Assembly (NCBI GenBank): GCA_937907525.1
Contig: CALCIB010000367.1
Location: 1-15,974 of the forward strand
Source of the DNA: an uncultured Planctomycetales bacterium
GTDB lineage: Bacteria; Planctomycetota; Planctomycetia; Isosphaerales; Isosphaeraceae
Direction of reading: 5' to 3'
DNA length: 15,974 bases
Shown here: piece by piece, positions 14,265-15,974 of the stretch
Layout of the letters: each line of letters begins with the position of its first letter
Numbering within the stretch: the first letter of the stretch is position 1
Program-made: the position numbers and the translations under genes
The notes under the pieces: model-generated
The model's database searches: none
Told to the model about the DNA's origin: nothing
The model's input: the letters and a program-made list of their open reading frames with translations, nothing else

Positions 14265-15743
14265 TCAAGCCAGGACCTCCGGGACGACCTCGGCGCCGGG
14301 GACCAGCGCCATGGGGCGGCCGAGCCGGTCCTGGAGCACCTCGGCCGGGTCGATGCCGAGCAGGTGGTACATCGTGGCCAGGACGTCCTTGGGCGAGACG
14401 GGGCGGTCGAGGACGTCGCCGCCGATCTTGTCGGACTTGCCCACCACGTTCCCCCGCGCCACGCCGCCGCCGGCCATGAGGATCGAGTAGCACCGCGACC
14501 AGTGGTCGCGGCCTCCTCCCGGCACGCTACCGATCTGGGGCGTGCGGCCGTGCTCGCTCATGAGCACGACCAGGGTCTCGTCCAGCATCCCGCGACGGTC
14601 GAGATCCAGAAGCAGCCCGGAGAGCGTCCGGTCCAGCCCCGGCAGCAACTCGTCGCGCATCCTGGGGAAGTGGTCCCAGTGGGTGTCCCAGCCGGAGGCG
14701 GCCAGACCGAACTCGTCCCAGAAGACCGTGACGAACCGGCCCCCCGCCTCGACCAGCCGGCGCGCCGTGAGCGTCGCCTGGCCGAAGAGCGTCATGCCGT
14801 ACATCTCCCGGGTCTCCGGCGACTCCTCGCCAAGGTCGAACGCGCGGCGGAACGAGGGGGACCGGAGCAGCCGATACGCCATGTCGCGGTTGCGGTCGAG
14901 GCTCGCGCCTCCCGGAAGGGCGCGGCGGACGTCCTCAAGTTGTTGGAGCAGCGACCGCCTGCGGTCGAGCCGGTCGACGACCACGTCGCCGCTTCCCAGG
15001 CCGCCGAGGCGGAACCGACTCTCGGGCGTGATCCCGCGGTAAAGCTCGTAGTCGTCCCAGGTCATGGACGCGAGGGTCTTCCTGGTCTTTCGCGTCCCCT
15101 CGCCGACGAACTCGGTGCAGATCGGGTCGAACGACTGGCCGAGGAAGCCGCCGTAGGGCCCCGCGCGGGCGACCTCGCCGATCCGACGGCTGCTGAAGGC
15201 GAACGGCAGTTGCAGGTTCCGCGGGACCTCCGGCCGCTCGCCGACCGCCCGGGCGCCGCGGCCGTCGAGGTGGTCGACCACCGAGCCGATGAACGGCCAG
15301 TGCGCCGGGTCTCGGGGCGACAACTCCATCGCCAGGGGGATCGTCGGGTTCCCGGTGGTCGCGTAGGCGACGCCGTGGACCGGGTACGGGTGCGTGACCG
15401 AGCGGATCACCGTCGCCCGGTCCATCACCGTCGCCAGATTGGGCAGGCCCTCGCAGACGTCCAGGCCGGGGACGCTGGAGGGGATCGAGCCGAACTCGCC
15501 GCGGATCCGTTCCGGGGCGTCGGGCTTGGGGTCGAAGGTCTCGATCTGGCTGTGCGAGCCGTACAGGAACAGGAGGATGCACGACTTGGCCTTGCCGAAG
15601 CCCGGCAACCCCGTCGAGGCCGCCGCCGGGCTCGCGCCGCCGGCCAGGCCGGCGCCGAGGAGCCCCGCCCCGGTCACTTGCAACAGGTCGCGGCGGGTCA
15701 GGCCGTCGCAAAGCCGCTTGGGGCCGCCCAGCACGCGGATCAT
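14265..15743 (-). CDS. DUF1501 family Tat-exported protein
   Basis: The 492-aa protein has a twin-arginine signal (LTRRDLLQVTGAGLLGAG, RR at 17-18; Ala-rich cleavage region near 38-43). Family marks are KAKSCILLFLYGSHSQIETFDPKP (about 51-74), SVTHPYPVHGVAYATTG, the MSEHGRTP block (usually EFGRTP) and GGGRDHWSRCYSILMAGGG. DUF1501 is a sulfatase/alkaline-phosphatase-like family hugely expanded in planctomycetes, with unproven function. It is normally encoded beside a DUF1549/DUF1553 cytochrome-like partner, but none is visible here. The ATG at 15743 is preceded by AGAGGG 7 nt upstream; the frame remains open a further 40 codons into a repeat element, but the Tat signal and Shine-Dalgarno favour this start. 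Confidence 0.92.
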   Translation of the reverse strand: MIRVLGGPKRLCDGLTRRDLLQVTGAGLLGAGLAGGASPAAASTGLPGFGKAKSCILLFLYGSHSQIETFDPKPDAPERIRGEFGSIPSSVPGLDVCEGLPNLATVMDRATVIRSVTHPYPVHGVAYATTGNPTIPLAMELSPRDPAHWPFIGSVVDHLDGRGARAVGERPEVPRNLQLPFAFSSRRIGEVARAGPYGGFLGQSFDPICTEFVGEGTRKTRKTLASMTWDDYELYRGITPESRFRLGGLGSGDVVVDRLDRRRSLLQQLEDVRRALPGGASLDRNRDMAYRLLRSPSFRRAFDLGEESPETREMYGMTLFGQATLTARRLVEAGGRFVTVFWDEFGLAASGWDTHWDHFPRMRDELLPGLDRTLSGLLLDLDRRGMLDETLVVLMSEHGRTPQIGSVPGGGRDHWSRCYSILMAGGGVARGNVVGKSDKIGGDVLDRPVSPKDVLATMYHLLGIDPAEVLQDRLGRPMALVPGAEVVPEVLA

Positions 15744-15809
15744 CGCCCGCCCTCTTTTAGTATGGCTGACTTTGTCAAACCCCTTCAGGATTCCTTGACT
15801 TCGGTCATC

Positions 15810-15856
15810 CCTTCTCCCCTCGTGGGAGAAGGTGGCCGAAGGCCGGATGAGGGGGG
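15810..15856 (-). repeat. Palindromic intergenic repeat, inverted copy C
   Basis: This unit is of the same family as the repeats at the left edge but a CTTCTCCC subtype. The long hairpin (15810-15832) has 9-bp arms CCTTCTCCC and GGGAGAAGG around CTCGT. The small hairpin has GGCC arms around GAA. The unit ends in GGATGAGGGGGG. It lies upstream of the DUF1501 gene, between about 65 and 115 bp before its start. Confidence 0.78.
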
Positions 15857-15880
15857 TATTCACGACGGCTTCCGGTCACG

Positions 15881-15921
15881 CCCCCCTCATCCGCCCCTTC
15901 GGGGCGCCTTCTCCCACGAGG
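15881..15921 (+). repeat. Palindromic intergenic repeat, copy D, truncated
   Basis: The unit opens CCCCCCTCATCC and has a small hairpin with a third stem sequence (GCCCC/GGGGC around TTC). It then has CCTTCTCCCACGAGG but lacks the closing GGGAGAAGG arm, breaking off into unrelated sequence at about 15922. It faces copy C across a 24-bp spacer. A further CCTTCTCCCC begins at 15963 and runs off the window edge, possibly another inverted copy. Confidence 0.7.
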
Positions 15922-15974
15922 CTGACGACCCGCCACTTTTTCGGAGGCCGCGGCGATCATCGCCTTCTCCCCTT

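Noticed and set aside
15762..15778. TTGACA and TACTAA upstream of the DUF1501 gene as a sigma-70 promoter
   Set aside because: Both hexamers are present on the minus strand but only 10 bp apart, too close for a -35/-10 pair.
15744..15863. Upstream extension of the DUF1501 frame by 40 codons
   Set aside because: It would place a palindromic repeat inside the coding region and bury the Tat signal. The ATG at 15743 has a proper ribosome site.

Overview
The window is GC-rich (roughly 70%) and reads as a planctomycete chromosome, most likely from the Isosphaeraceae (Paludisphaera/Singulisphaera-like). The pointers are a Tat-exported DUF1501 protein, three tandem Uma2-family genes, a release-factor-like GGQ protein of the type common in planctomycetes, and dispersed CCCCCTCATCC palindromic repeats. 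Taxonomy is inferred from gene content and style only. No tRNA, rRNA, CRISPR array, transposase or phage gene was seen.

Layout, left to right. (1) 1-326: non-coding, with three copies of a hairpin-rich repeat; two are identical over 48 bp and one is inverted. (2) 327-4354, minus strand: a five-gene operon transcribed right to left, with every junction a 4-bp ATGA or GTGA overlap. It encodes a phosphoheptose-isomerase-like SIS protein, a HAD phosphatase, a conserved protein of unknown function, a PfkB/HldE-like sugar kinase and a GGQ release-factor-like protein. The first four look like an activated-heptose (or similar sugar phosphate) pathway without its nucleotidyltransferase. (3) 4450-6281, minus: three tandem Uma2-family nuclease-fold paralogs, each 199 aa, 14-18 bp apart, each with a strong Shine-Dalgarno. 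(4) 6282-6800: 519 bp without a convincing gene. (5) 6801-8060, minus: a secreted or lipoprotein-like protein of unknown function. (6) 8412-10543, plus: an OmpR-type response regulator and its histidine kinase, coupled by ATGA and divergent from the lipoprotein gene. (7) 10525-14134 (or 14227), minus: a three-gene surface-glycosylation operon of a flippase-like membrane protein, a DPM1/ArnC-like GT2 glycosyltransferase and a polytopic GT-C-like membrane protein, again with ATGA overlaps. Its last gene overlaps the kinase gene tail-to-tail by 19 bp. (8) 14265-15743, minus: a Tat-exported DUF1501 protein. (9) 15744-15974: more repeats of the same family, as an inverted pair.

The most striking feature is an uninterrupted run of 19 C (coding strand) at the 3' end of the GT2 gene, 16 bases before the ATGA junction with the GT-C gene. 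Working through the frames, 19 C gives two separate, translationally coupled proteins. A gain of one C (or loss of two) removes the GT2 stop and fuses both enzymes into one uninterrupted reading frame of about 848 residues. A loss of one C sends GT2 into an out-of-frame tail of about 165 residues. This has the layout of a phase-variable contingency locus that would switch between separate, fused and frame-shifted glycosyltransferases, which I do not know to be described in planctomycetes. Whether the tract length is real and variable cannot be told from one sequence.
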